Under the pieces are notes generated by a model. The model was not told where the DNA came from and did not search any database. It saw nothing but the letters and a program-made list of their open reading frames with translations. The position numbers and the translations under genes are program-made. A DNA stretch of 59,204 bases. Source: Bacillota bacterium (GTDB lineage: Bacteria > Bacillota > Clostridia > DSM-8532). Shown here piece after piece: positions 1-9,207 of this stretch; positions within the stretch are counted from its first letter, which is position 1; each line of letters begins with the position of its first letter. The DNA lies in NCBI GenBank assembly GCA_022702935.2, contig JAKIML020000086.1, forward strand, positions 1 through 59,204, read 5' to 3'.

Positions 1-1
1 G

Positions 2-1570
2 GGCAGCCACTACCAATATAAAACCGCGGCTGCCGAAAATGTTCTGTTTACCCCCGATATTCTGCCTGTGAATGTGAACGCCGATATAGATGGAAATCCA
101 AGCAATAATACCATGACTGTTCCCATTTCGGCCATGACCTATACCGATGACCAATTTGCTTTGGCCGGTCTGGACTCTCAGACCACCATTGACATGGGCG
201 ATTTTATCTCCTTCTATTCAGGAACCCTCAAAGCCGACGGTACCCTGGAATCGGGCGTTCTCAGAGGATATGCGGTGATTACCTCGGTGCAAACCTCGGG
301 CGAATACTACATCATTGCCTATAGACCCGTTACGCTTGCAGAGGTTCAGAAATCCATGGCTGCCTATAAGAAGGAAAACATAGACAGTGAGGAACTGCTG
401 GAGGGTGTGGATAAAGCGGCCGTTGAAAGAAGCGTTGAAAAGCAGGCCCGGGAAAGTGGATTTGCCGAGGAAGCCGGTATGTATCTGGCTGCCCTGGCAC
501 TGGAAACCGACTCCTTTACCCAGCTCAGTGAGGACTACCAACTGACGGCAGTTGAAATGACCATGAATGGACAGCCCATCACTCAGGAGACCCTGCAAAG
601 CATGGGCGCTGCCAAAGCCAAGGTGGAGCTGAGCCAGCTTAAGGCTACCTTAAGCACAAATCTGGTCCACTTTAAGGGGCTCAAGGGCCTGCGCCTGACC
701 CTGGATGTGGGTGTTAAGGTCATTGTCGAATGCAATGATGATGTGACCATTGAGATCGAAATTGTGGGCTCCTTTGAGCAGGAGGTCCGAATTGATATTG
801 GTGTGGACGGCGATGCCATCTGGGAATGGTGGGGCATCTTCCCCTACATTGCCGAGTATGAGGTATCGGCCTATGTGGAGCTTTACGAGTATACCGGAAT
901 TGGTGTTGAGGCCACCATTGTCACCGTAGAAACCGATGAGGATGGCTTTGATACCAAGAATGAGACAGCAGAGAAGATTGGCAAGCAAATCAAGGATTTG
1001 ATGGATGCCAAGGACAAGTACCTGGGTGATGGTGGCAAGACCTTAAGCGACAGTCTGGAGGAAAAGTATTCCGACATGCTGGAAAATGAGAGCGCCTGGG
1101 TGACACTCTTTGAGAAAGCACTGATTGATCAGGATTTCAATGTCCTGGTGGTCATTGCCATTAATATTGAAATCAAGTTTGTTGTATCGGCCAATTTGAA
1201 CATCTCTCTGGGCATGGATTTCTGGTATGAGAATGCCAAGCGCTATGTTTACACCATCCAGGTCTTTGACAAAAATGTCAGGAGCGATGTGATCGATCTG
1301 GTGGAGGAGCACTGGGAGTTTGAGTTCTATGTCATGGGAACCATGGGCCTCAGGGCTGGTATCCGTGCGGGCATCAGTGTGGGCTTGTTCTCCACCGAAC
1401 TTGCCAGTGTGGGCTTCTCTGCTGAAGCAGGCGCCATGTACGTGTTTGGGGCTATTTCTACTATCAGCTCAAATATACCGCATCCCAGGGCAGAACCAGT
1501 GCCTACTCGGGAGCCCTCCTGCTGGAGTTTGGCGTCTATCTGGAAGTTAATTTTGAAGCTCAGGCCATAG
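2..1570 (+). CDS. giant surface repeat protein, 5' part (partial, frameshifted)
   Basis: The frame is open from base 2, so the start lies upstream of the window; the GTG at 68 is only an internal candidate. The visible part is acidic and beta-strand rich and matches no family I recognise. The frame hits TAG at 1568, but its last ~43 codons are out-of-frame nonsense. From base 1441 the +1 frame reads sensibly (RVWGYFYYQL...) and runs straight into the InlB-repeat protein. One missing base near 1441 (TAC|CGT sharing one C) would restore a single gene ending at 7407. Inference: one exported adhesin-like protein, split by an indel or sequencing error. Confidence 0.75.
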   Translation, partial: GSHYQYKTAAAENVLFTPDILPVNVNADIDGNPSNNTMTVPISAMTYTDDQFALAGLDSQTTIDMGDFISFYSGTLKADGTLESGVLRGYAVITSVQTSGEYYIIAYRPVTLAEVQKSMAAYKKENIDSEELLEGVDKAAVERSVEKQARESGFAEEAGMYLAALALETDSFTQLSEDYQLTAVEMTMNGQPITQETLQSMGAAKAKVELSQLKATLSTNLVHFKGLKGLRLTLDVGVKVIVECNDDVTIEIEIVGSFEQEVRIDIGVDGDAIWEWWGIFPYIAEYEVSAYVELYEYTGIGVEATIVTVETDEDGFDTKNETAEKIGKQIKDLMDAKDKYLGDGGKTLSDSLEEKYSDMLENESAWVTLFEKALIDQDFNVLVVIAINIEIKFVVSANLNISLGMDFWYENAKRYVYTIQVFDKNVRSDVIDLVEEHWEFEFYVMGTMGLRAGIRAGISVGLFSTELASVGFSAEAGAMYVFGAISTISSNIPHPRAEPVPTREPSCWSLASIWKLILKLRP

Positions 1571-4500
1571 GCGGCAGATTCAGCTATGAGAAAACGCTCT
1601 TTGAAAAGGAATGGCCCTTGCTCAAGGCCGGGGACCAGGACAATGTGCGCGACTTTGCATACAGCCAGAAGGAGACCCCGGAAATTAAGCTGAAGAGCTA
1701 TATTACCTCGGCACGGCTGCCGGATAGTGTCTTTAACATGGCCTACCTGGATTTGAAGGAGGGTATGGAAGAGGATGAGCAGGGCAACAGAGTCTTGGCG
1801 GTGGCCAATTACGACGCACCGCTGGAACCGGACAGGTCTGGTCTGAGCGCGGACAAGCTGGATGATGAGAAGAATTTTATCATTGAGATTAATAATCCCG
1901 CATTTTCCTATGACCCTGTGACCAATACCGTCAGTGTATCACCCAATGGGCAGGTTAAGCAGGAGGGTGTCATGACCATCACCTGGAAGAACAGGCCCTT
2001 GGAGTTTAGTTCGGTGCCCCTCCGCCGCACCATAACCCTCTATTGGGATAATCTGAAGGATGGTTATATCATTGTGCCCTTCACCAACGGCGGCAGCTAT
2101 GTGCCTGTCATTCTTGGCAAGTACGAGGAGGATGTAACAGCCCCAGAGGATCCCACCAAGCTTGGGTATCATTTTGGCGGCTGGTTCAGTGACGAGAGCC
2201 TGACCAAGCCCTATTCTTTCCCCAAGACCATGCCCAATGAGGATATGAGCATCTATGCCAAGTGGATCCCTGCCACCGATACCACCTATACGGTGGAGCA
2301 CTATCAGCAGAGACTGGGCTCCAGCGAGTATGATTTGGTGGACCGCGAAGCCTTCAAGGGTACCACCGACAGTACCGTCACACCGCTCATCAAGTTCTAC
2401 TCCGGCTTTAAAACGCCGACTCAGGAAGCCCTGGTGATTAAACCCGACGGCTCATCAGTCCTGCGCTATTACTATGAACGCCAGACCCATACTGTCACCT
2501 TTAACCCCGGCGATGTAGGCGGAGAACCCGTAGTGATTCGTCTGAAATACGGTTCAACCATCTCAGCACCTCAATTTGCCGCCAAGGGCTATATCTTCAG
2601 GGGCTGGGACAAGACCGTCGCAACCTATATGGGTGATCAGGACTTGACCTATACGGCCCAATGGGATACGGAGCCTACGGCTGAATACCGCGTTGAATAC
2701 TATGTCCAGCAGCCCGACGGCAAGTATATGCTGCAGGAAATTGTCTATGGTTCAGGTGCAACGGGGCATATACTGGATGCACATTCTCTGCGCAAGGATG
2801 ACCAATATACCCGAACAGGCATCACCCGCTTCCGCGATGTGACTGTGGGCGGCGCAGAGGTCGAGAATATTACCATCACCAGCGACAGCAAAACCGTCAT
2901 TAAGGTCAACTACCAGCGCGAGCTGTATACAGTGACCTTTAAGCCTGAGAACGGCAGTGGGGATATTGTTTATACCTTGTATGCCGGCGCAAGGATCGAG
3001 CCTCCCAAGGTAAGCCTGCCGGGCTTCTCCCTGGTTGCCTGGGAGCCTGAACCTCCTGAAATCCTGGGCACTGAGCCGCTGGAGTTTACGGCCCAATGGG
3101 CGGGCACCACTGGGACTACCTATAAGGTGAAGCATGTCCGCCAGGCCCTGGATGGCTCCTATCCAGATGGTGGCGCCCTTGTAGAATATGAGGTAATAGA
3201 AGGTATTACCGGTGAAACCACCGCCGGGAAAGCCATGTCCTATGTGGGCTTTACAGCGCAGCCCTTTGAGCAGGCCAAGATTAAGTTCAACGGCTCTACC
3301 CTGGTCGAAATCCGCTATGCCAGAAGTAAGTATTCGGTTGTATGGATGGTGGATGGTGAAACCTATAAAGAAGAAGCCGTTTATTATGGCGACATCATCA
3401 CAAAGTCCGTCAATCCGATAAAACCCGGCTATGAGCTTGACTATTGGATGGGCTATGCTGACAAGACCGTGATGGGGACTGCCAATAAGACCTTTGTAGC
3501 GCAATGGAAGCCTGCAAGCAATACCAAGTATACCGTGAAGCATGTCTTCGCCGATGAGTACGGCAACTACCCCACAACGAGAGCGGGTATCATTGTTGAG
3601 ACCAAATATGGTACAACCAACAAGCAGACTTCTGCAACCGCAAAAAAGGAAGCCGGATTTACCGCTCAAGGCGTAACCCAGCCAAATATTCAGGCTGATG
3701 GCAGCACCGAGGTGACCATCTACTATAACAGAAACACCTATACTGTCACCTGGATGTTTGAAAATAAGCGGCATGATTCTTATGATGTAACCTTCGGCGC
3801 CAGCATTGCAGAGCCAGAGTCGACTCCTGCAAAGCCCGGTAATCGTTTCATAGGGTGGAACAAGGCCTATGAGAAAATGCCGGCACAGGATCTTATCATT
3901 GAGGCCATCTTCGAGCCCAACTCCTACAATGTTGAATTTGAGATGGTTGAAGAAGGCGTAGCGCCCTGGGGTCCCATTACGGTCACCTACGGCCAACCCT
4001 ACGGAGACCAGCTGGATATTAAGGATGAGATTACCACTGGGGATGCCCTGCAGTTAACCCTCAAGGGATGGATGGACAGCTCCGGAAGAATGGTGAATAA
4101 GAATACCATCGTATCCGTCGCCGCTGCCCATATTCTTACGGCTGTCTGGGTCACAACCAATGAAAAACCATACAGGGTAGAGCATTTACTGCAGAATGTA
4201 AGCGATACTGAATATACCTGTGTGGAAGTAGAAACCCGCTATGGTATTGTAGGTGCCGAGGCCACTGCCAATGCTAACACCTATACAGGGTTCTCGCATG
4301 TATCCACCGTCACCGATATCATAGCCGACGATGGAGGCGCAGTGGTCAGAGTTTACTACGATCGCATGGAAAGTACAATCACCTGGCATTTTAATACCGA
4401 TGACAGCCAGGGACAGCCCCTCGTCCAAACCTATCGTTACCAGCAGCCTATAGCACAGCCGGTGGTTCCCGCCCGTGCTGGCTATAAATTCATGGGTTGG

Positions 4501-7407
4501 TATGATGCGCTGAATATGACGCCTCCTGCCACCATGCCTGCTGGTTTAAGTCTTGACTATACCGCCCAGTGGACTTTTGACAGCTATACGGTCAGCTTTG
4601 ATGCCAACGGCGGAAGTGCTCATCCGGAATCCATCACGGTCACCTATCAGGGGCAATACCCTGTTCTCGAGGAAATCAGCAGGACCGGATATGTGTTTGA
4701 CGGCTGGTACACGGCAGCCGTGGGTGGTGACTTGATAGCACAGGGGGATGTGGTGGAAATCACCCATGACATCACTCTGTACGCCCACTGGACACCCATG
4801 ACCTATCAGGTCAGCTTTGACCTCAATGGTCTGGATGCCGTTGCTCCGGAAAGCATTACGGTATGTTATGGCGAAACCTTTGAGAATCTTCCCGGGGAAC
4901 CCGGAACAAAAACCGGCTATGCCTTTGACGGCTGGTATATGGCACCCATTGGTGGTGATAAGATTACCCCTGAGACGACAGTAAATGTTACAAGGGATAT
5001 CACCTTATACGCCCGGATGGTACCTCATACCTACACGGTGCGGTTCAATGGCAACGGCGGCAGCGGGACCATGGTGCCTCAGCGCTTTACCTATGATCAG
5101 GGGCAGGTGCTGTCGATCAATGCATTTATCCGGCCCGGTCATACCTTCATAGGCTGGAATACACAGCCTGATGGAGAAGGTACTGCCTTCCAAAACACCG
5201 AGTATATCAGGAACCTGACCGCTGCACAGGGCGAGGAGATTAATCTCTATGCCCAATGGGAGATTAATGTCTATACCATCACCTTTAACAGTGACGGCGG
5301 TACGGTTGTTGAGGCCATTACTGAGCCATACAATACCATTATTCAAAAACCCGAGGATCCCTATAAGTATGGTTATTATCTGGCAGCCTGGATGAGCGGC
5401 GCAAATCCGATCAGCTTCCCCCTGGAGCTTAAGGAAAACCTTAACCTGACAGCGCGCTGGCTGCCCGAGGAATATGCCATCACCTATGAAAACATGGATG
5501 GTGTTGAAAACAGCAATCCCGCATTCTACACCATTGAGAGCAATTCCATCATGCTGGAGGATCCCGGTCCAAAACCCGGATATACCTTTATGGGCTGGTA
5601 CACTGATGCATCACTCTCCGAGGAGAGCCGGGTCAGCGGTATTGCCATCTCCTGGGGAAGCACGGGGGTAAGAACCTTCTATGCAAGCTGGAAGGCCAAC
5701 ACTTACGGGGTCAATTTTGATGATGGTACACAATCCAATAATGTCAATGGCAGAATGTCATCACAGACCTTTGTCTATGATGTGGAGCAGCCTTTGAAGA
5801 CCAATGAGTTCGCTATCCCAGGATACAACTTTATTGGCTGGGGACTTGCACCCAACAGTGCGGTGGTTTATACCGACGGCGAGGTTGTAAAGAATCTGAC
5901 CACTTCGGGCAGCATCACCCTGTATGCCCAGTGGGAGCTCATTCGCTATAATATTTCCTATACCTTGGGCTCGGGTGCGTCAGGCGCCAATAATCCGACC
6001 TCCTATACCATTGAGACCGCAGAAATTGATCTGAAGGAGCCTTCGGGCATTAAGGAGGGCTATCGATTCTTAGGCTGGTACAGCGGTGACACGAAGGTTA
6101 CATCCATCCCCAAGGGCAGCATGGGCAATGAGGAGCTCAAGGCCAAGTGGGAACACGGTGGTACATTCACGCTGTCTGTGAAATCGGAAACAGCCAATGG
6201 TAATGCCAAGGATGTCACCTTTACCGTGAAACGTACCATTCCCAGTGATGCCACTGTTACTGCAGACATCCAATATGTTTACTACCGCACGGTCAATGGC
6301 ACAGCCATAGGCGGTACGGCATCACCCATCCACTTCAGCCATGTGGGCGGGGAAGATATCTTCCTGACCTTTGGTCCCAATGATACCAGCAAGACCTTTA
6401 CCGTCAGAAATGAGCGTGCATTCACGGGCAATGACGATATTGTCAACAGCTTTACCACCGGAGTGAACCGCTATTATGATGTGGAGCTTTATAAGGTGGT
6501 CAGTGTGTCCAATATCTGTACAGGTGCTTTGGGCGCGACCAGGAAGATTACACGAACCATCACCCAGGGAGCCAATTACACGGTGACCAGGGAGCTCCAG
6601 ACACAGTATTACTCTTATGAGCTGTCGACCGAAAACTTTAAGGTCACTGACGCTGGGTTTAGCAAGAATAAGAACTTTACCATAACCGCCGGTCTGTTTG
6701 GCTTGGCTTCGGGCAAAAAAGAGGCGTTGGAGCAATATAACAAGGCTATCGGAAATAAATTCGGCTTGTGGTTTGCTGCAAGTGTTTATGAAGATGATGA
6801 TGGATACCAGCATGCCAAGCTGACCAGCCTGTCCAATAGCAACAACTATATCCAGTGGAATTTTGAGATTGAAAAGGGCAAGAGGACGGGTAACTGGTTT
6901 ACGCTCTTATTACCCAAGATTGTATCTGATACGGACATAGCCGTTACTGATTACGCCGTTAAGGGGCTAAGCCATCTGGCCTATAGTGGCTGGTACACTG
7001 TTGAAGTGAACGTGGGCGAGAGGTATAAGCTGGAGTTTGATGCGTCCGGAAGCGGAGGGGATGATTGGCATATTCCCTATCTTGCAGCCTATTTGGCAGT
7101 CATTGACAGTGCTAATCCCACTGTCAAACGCATTGCACCAATGGCTTATGGTAAATACAAGAGTGGAGAGACTGTGACCATCGCCGTTGAGTTCAATGAG
7201 GTTATCGGTACCGCCAGCGGTGTGACCATGGGCAAGATTAGTTCCATTCCTGTAGAAAGCTGGACCTATGTAGACGGAGCGGGCACCAATGTCCTTTTGT
7301 TCAGGGGCAAATTAACCAGTGACCTTACAGTGACACCGGATATGAACATGACCCTAACCGGTACCAAGCCTGCCGTAAATGGTACTATCAAGGATCTGGC
7401 GCACTAA
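1441..7407 (+). CDS. giant InlB-repeat (Listeria-Bacteroides repeat) surface protein, main part
   Basis: This continues the preceding frame after a one-base shift; the first start codon inside it is TTG 1618 without a convincing ribosome site. I count about 14 InlB-type B repeats, each ending in a G-W...Y-A-x-W pattern, between ~2060 and ~6150. In the first half they alternate with MucBP-like modules (Y-x-V-E-H-Y opening, closing with Y-Y-x-R). After the repeats comes a Calx-beta-like stretch (~6160-6500) and a C-terminal beta domain. No LPXTG signal or SLH domain closes the protein, so how it attaches to the cell is unclear. The family is typical of exported adhesins and cell-surface proteins. 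A secreted subtilase gene follows 67 bp downstream. Confidence 0.85.
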   Translation, partial: RVWGYFYYQLKYTASQGRTSAYSGALLLEFGVYLEVNFEAQAIGGRFSYEKTLFEKEWPLLKAGDQDNVRDFAYSQKETPEIKLKSYITSARLPDSVFNMAYLDLKEGMEEDEQGNRVLAVANYDAPLEPDRSGLSADKLDDEKNFIIEINNPAFSYDPVTNTVSVSPNGQVKQEGVMTITWKNRPLEFSSVPLRRTITLYWDNLKDGYIIVPFTNGGSYVPVILGKYEEDVTAPEDPTKLGYHFGGWFSDESLTKPYSFPKTMPNEDMSIYAKWIPATDTTYTVEHYQQRLGSSEYDLVDREAFKGTTDSTVTPLIKFYSGFKTPTQEALVIKPDGSSVLRYYYERQTHTVTFNPGDVGGEPVVIRLKYGSTISAPQFAAKGYIFRGWDKTVATYMGDQDLTYTAQWDTEPTAEYRVEYYVQQPDGKYMLQEIVYGSGATGHILDAHSLRKDDQYTRTGITRFRDVTVGGAEVENITITSDSKTVIKVNYQRELYTVTFKPENGSGDIVYTLYAGARIEPPKVSLPGFSLVAWEPEPPEILGTEPLEFTAQWAGTTGTTYKVKHVRQALDGSYPDGGALVEYEVIEGITGETTAGKAMSYVGFTAQPFEQAKIKFNGSTLVEIRYARSKYSVVWMVDGETYKEEAVYYGDIITKSVNPIKPGYELDYWMGYADKTVMGTANKTFVAQWKPASNTKYTVKHVFADEYGNYPTTRAGIIVETKYGTTNKQTSATAKKEAGFTAQGVTQPNIQADGSTEVTIYYNRNTYTVTWMFENKRHDSYDVTFGASIAEPESTPAKPGNRFIGWNKAYEKMPAQDLIIEAIFEPNSYNVEFEMVEEGVAPWGPITVTYGQPYGDQLDIKDEITTGDALQLTLKGWMDSSGRMVNKNTIVSVAAAHILTAVWVTTNEKPYRVEHLLQNVSDTEYTCVEVETRYGIVGAEATANANTYTGFSHVSTVTDIIADDGGAVVRVYYDRMESTITWHFNTDDSQGQPLVQTYRYQQPIAQPVVPARAGYKFMGWYDALNMTPPATMPAGLSLDYTAQWTFDSYTVSFDANGGSAHPESITVTYQGQYPVLEEISRTGYVFDGWYTAAVGGDLIAQGDVVEITHDITLYAHWTPMTYQVSFDLNGLDAVAPESITVCYGETFENLPGEPGTKTGYAFDGWYMAPIGGDKITPETTVNVTRDITLYARMVPHTYTVRFNGNGGSGTMVPQRFTYDQGQVLSINAFIRPGHTFIGWNTQPDGEGTAFQNTEYIRNLTAAQGEEINLYAQWEINVYTITFNSDGGTVVEAITEPYNTIIQKPEDPYKYGYYLAAWMSGANPISFPLELKENLNLTARWLPEEYAITYENMDGVENSNPAFYTIESNSIMLEDPGPKPGYTFMGWYTDASLSEESRVSGIAISWGSTGVRTFYASWKANTYGVNFDDGTQSNNVNGRMSSQTFVYDVEQPLKTNEFAIPGYNFIGWGLAPNSAVVYTDGEVVKNLTTSGSITLYAQWELIRYNISYTLGSGASGANNPTSYTIETAEIDLKEPSGIKEGYRFLGWYSGDTKVTSIPKGSMGNEELKAKWEHGGTFTLSVKSETANGNAKDVTFTVKRTIPSDATVTADIQYVYYRTVNGTAIGGTASPIHFSHVGGEDIFLTFGPNDTSKTFTVRNERAFTGNDDIVNSFTTGVNRYYDVELYKVVSVSNICTGALGATRKITRTITQGANYTVTRELQTQYYSYELSTENFKVTDAGFSKNKNFTITAGLFGLASGKKEALEQYNKAIGNKFGLWFAASVYEDDDGYQHAKLTSLSNSNNYIQWNFEIEKGKRTGNWFTLLLPKIVSDTDIAVTDYAVKGLSHLAYSGWYTVEVNVGERYKLEFDASGSGGDDWHIPYLAAYLAVIDSANPTVKRIAPMAYGKYKSGETVTIAVEFNEVIGTASGVTMGKISSIPVESWTYVDGAGTNVLLFRGKLTSDLTVTPDMNMTLTGTKPAVNGTIKDLAH

Positions 7408-7430
7408 TGGACAAAACTTCTTAATAAAAC

Positions 7431-7459
7431 CATGGGGACGCCGTTTCGGCGTCCCCATG
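7431..7459 (+). terminator. 13-bp perfect hairpin between surface protein and subtilase genes
   Basis: CATGGGGACGCCG and its exact reverse complement flank a TTT loop. No T-run follows on the plus strand; a T-rich tract follows only on the minus strand. It lies 3 bp before the ribosome site of the subtilase gene. It may act as a weak terminator, an attenuator or an mRNA-processing hairpin that sets relative expression of the two genes. Confidence 0.5.
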
Positions 7460-7474
7460 CCAAAGGATGGTCCT

Positions 7475-8296
7475 ATGAAGAAAGTGTTATGTGTCTTAAT
7501 CTGCATTATTCTTTTGATAGCGCAGTTTTCCGCAGCCACAGCGGCTGAGGCGCCGCAGCCAATTCGGGTGGCTCTGATTGATACTGGTATTTCGCCGCTG
7601 GCTATTGACCCTGAACACATCGGGGAAGGAAAGAACTATGCGTTACCCGACCGCGATACTGCCGATGTTCTGGGCCATGGAACGGCTCTGGCGGGATTAA
7701 TTCTGGACACTGCACCCGATGCCATACTGATACCCCTTGTCTATAGCACCAGAACGACTGGCGGCAAGAGTGTTCAGTGCAATGTAAAGACCATTGCGCA
7801 GATTATCCGCGATGCCGTAGACGTTTATGACTGCCGGGTTATTAATATCAGCGCAGGGATCACCCACGATGTTCCTGCCCTTCGGGATGCCATTAATTAC
7901 GCCGAGGAACAAGGGGTAGTGGTTGTGGCCGCAGTGGGTAACACCCATCGAACCACGCCAAAGCTCAGCCATTATCCGGCCTGTTATGATACCGTGATTG
8001 GTGTGGGTGCCTTGCGCAAGGACGGAAAGGTGGCTTCCTTTTCCCAACGCCACGGCGTATCCCTGGTGGCTCCGGGTGATGCCGTAAAGGTCAGGGACCT
8101 TCAGGGACGGACCACAACTGCTTCGGGCACATCCTATGCCGCTGCCCAGGTGACGGGTGCTGTAGCAGCTTTGCTGGCAAAGTCTCCTGACCTGACCCCT
8201 GCCCAGGTGCGTGAGCATCTGTTTAAAAATGCAGTGGATCTGGGACAGGCCGGATTTGATGCCGACAGCGGCTATGGCGCACTGCGGATGAAATAG
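7475..8296 (+). CDS. secreted subtilisin-like serine protease (S8)
   Basis: Encodes 273 residues. The ATG at 7475 is chosen for its AAAGGA ribosome site and because a signal peptide begins there (MKK, hydrophobic core, cleavage near ATAA-EA at ~24). The catalytic triad is complete: Asp36 in I-D-T-G, His68 in G-H-G-T and Ser220 in S-G-T-S-Y-A, with oxyanion Asn156 in A-V-G-N. There is almost no propeptide and no wall anchor, so it is a compact catalytic domain acting outside the membrane. It follows the giant surface protein and may process it or another exported protein; that link is inferred from position only. Confidence 0.9.
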   Translation: MKKVLCVLICIILLIAQFSAATAAEAPQPIRVALIDTGISPLAIDPEHIGEGKNYALPDRDTADVLGHGTALAGLILDTAPDAILIPLVYSTRTTGGKSVQCNVKTIAQIIRDAVDVYDCRVINISAGITHDVPALRDAINYAEEQGVVVVAAVGNTHRTTPKLSHYPACYDTVIGVGALRKDGKVASFSQRHGVSLVAPGDAVKVRDLQGRTTTASGTSYAAAQVTGAVAALLAKSPDLTPAQVREHLFKNAVDLGQAGFDADSGYGALRMK

Positions 8297-8339
8297 TAAT
8301 TTTAATTTCGCCCCCACTCACCCTCGATGTGGTTTTATC

Positions 8340-8364
8340 AAAAAAACCTGTCGGGGTTTTTTTC
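8340..8364 (+). terminator. intrinsic terminator after subtilase
   Basis: An A-run plus CC, a short TGTCG loop, then GG and a T-run form an A/T-extended hairpin ending in seven T. It closes the surface protein/subtilase unit and works on both strands by symmetry. Confidence 0.65.
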
Positions 8365-8444
8365 GCTTTATCCAGAGGGGAGATCCACCGGATGAACACA
8401 AGGCAACAGGAACTTTCAATGAGCAAAAATATTATTATAGCCTA

Positions 8445-8516
8445 TTGACAAGTAAACTTGGCAATACTATACTGGAGATGTCAATAAAACTTGGCAAATG
8501 TATAATAAAACTTGTC
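8445..8516 (+). promoter_or_regulatory. sigma-A promoter(s) with three AAACTTG repeats (operator)
   Basis: TTGACA (8445-8450), 17 bp, TATACT (8468-8473) is near consensus. A second -10, TATAAT (8501-8506), sits downstream with a weak -35 at 8478. AAACTTGGCAA occurs at 8454-8464 and 8487-8497, and AAACTTGTC at 8508-8516. The repeats lie on and just after the promoter, as expected for an operator, probably of the XRE regulator encoded at 8837. Confidence 0.7.
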
Positions 8517-8528
8517 GGAGGTAGGATG

Positions 8529-8834
8529 ATGAATAAAGAAGAGATTTTAGCAAGAAGCAGGCGGGAAAATAAGGACGAGCGGGAGATCATGGTGCGGGAT
8601 CAGTCCATGCGTTGGACCCTAATCACCATGGCAGTGCTGGCTGTCATCTTTGCGTTTATAAGAGACAGCAGGGGACAGACCGTGATGGATCTGTCGGTTG
8701 TGGTATGCGGATCCTGCTCTGCCACATTCATTTATCGGTTTATTAAGACAAAAAGGCGCGACTGTCTCATTCTGGGAATACTGAGCATTGCTGTGGCCAT
8801 TTTTGCACTTATCAGATTCATAATGGGGTATTGA
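8529..8834 (+). CDS. DUF6442-type small membrane protein
   Basis: The start at 8529 (second of two adjacent ATGs) is set by GGAGG at 8517-8521. The 101 residues open with M-N-K-E-E-I-L and a run of charged residues (SRRENKDERE), then three or so membrane helices. This N-terminal signature and length match what I know as DUF6442, a family of unknown function usually paired with a small XRE regulator. That pairing is seen here: the next gene starts 2 bp after the stop. It is the probable target or partner of the regulator in a two-gene module. Confidence 0.7.
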   Translation: MNKEEILARSRRENKDEREIMVRDQSMRWTLITMAVLAVIFAFIRDSRGQTVMDLSVVVCGSCSATFIYRFIKTKRRDCLILGILSIAVAIFALIRFIMGY

Positions 8835-8836
8835 CC

Positions 8837-9049
8837 ATGAAGGAAGAACTGGTACTCAAAAATCGCCTCAAGGTAGCTCGTGCTGAAAAGAATCTCTCCC
8901 AGGGTGAACTGGCGGAAATGGTGGGGGTTTCCCGACAGACCATCAGCTCCATTGAAACAGGCCAATTTAATCCTACCGCAAAGCTGGCGCTGATTCTCTG
9001 TATCGCATTGGACAAAAAGTTTGAAGACCTGTTTTACTTTGGTGAATAG
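8837..9049 (+). CDS. small XRE-family transcriptional regulator
   Basis: Encodes 70 residues that are almost entirely one helix-turn-helix (Cro/CI type): L-S-Q-G-E-L-A-E-M-V-G-V-S-R-Q-T-I-S-S-I-E carries the two HTH helices. It resembles the short YozG-like regulators that accompany small membrane proteins in Firmicutes. It is translationally coupled to the DUF6442 gene (2-bp gap), and ATG 8837 is preferred over TTG 8831. It probably binds the AAACTTG repeats upstream of its own operon (inference). Confidence 0.88.
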   Translation: MKEELVLKNRLKVARAEKNLSQGELAEMVGVSRQTISSIETGQFNPTAKLALILCIALDKKFEDLFYFGE

Positions 9050-9094
9050 CTTGTGGCTCTTGGATAATAAAAAGCATCGGTTGGATGGCGATGC

Positions 9095-9123
9095 TTGTGC
9101 GTTTAGCCCTTGCATATTATAAT
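9095..9123 (+). promoter_or_regulatory. sigma-A promoter of SLH gene
   Basis: TTGTGC (9095-9100), 17 bp, TATAAT (9118-9123). The right arm of an 8-bp hairpin (AAGCATCG at 9072-9079, CGATGCTT at 9089-9096) touches the -35 box, so the hairpin may be either a weak terminator of the XRE operon or an operator. Confidence 0.55.
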
Positions 9124-9207
9124 GATGATATAGTATAGAGAAAAAGAGCACATCATATCAGGTTTAGGGATAAATGGGTATAATAAGAGTTTGTGAGGAT
9201 GGTTCTC

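Noticed and set aside
2752-3996. 414-codon minus-strand open frame
   Set aside because: It lies antisense to the InlB repeats, has no ribosome site, and its composition (Gly/Ile/Leu/His-rich, no recognisable motif) is what codon-biased repeat DNA gives on the other strand.
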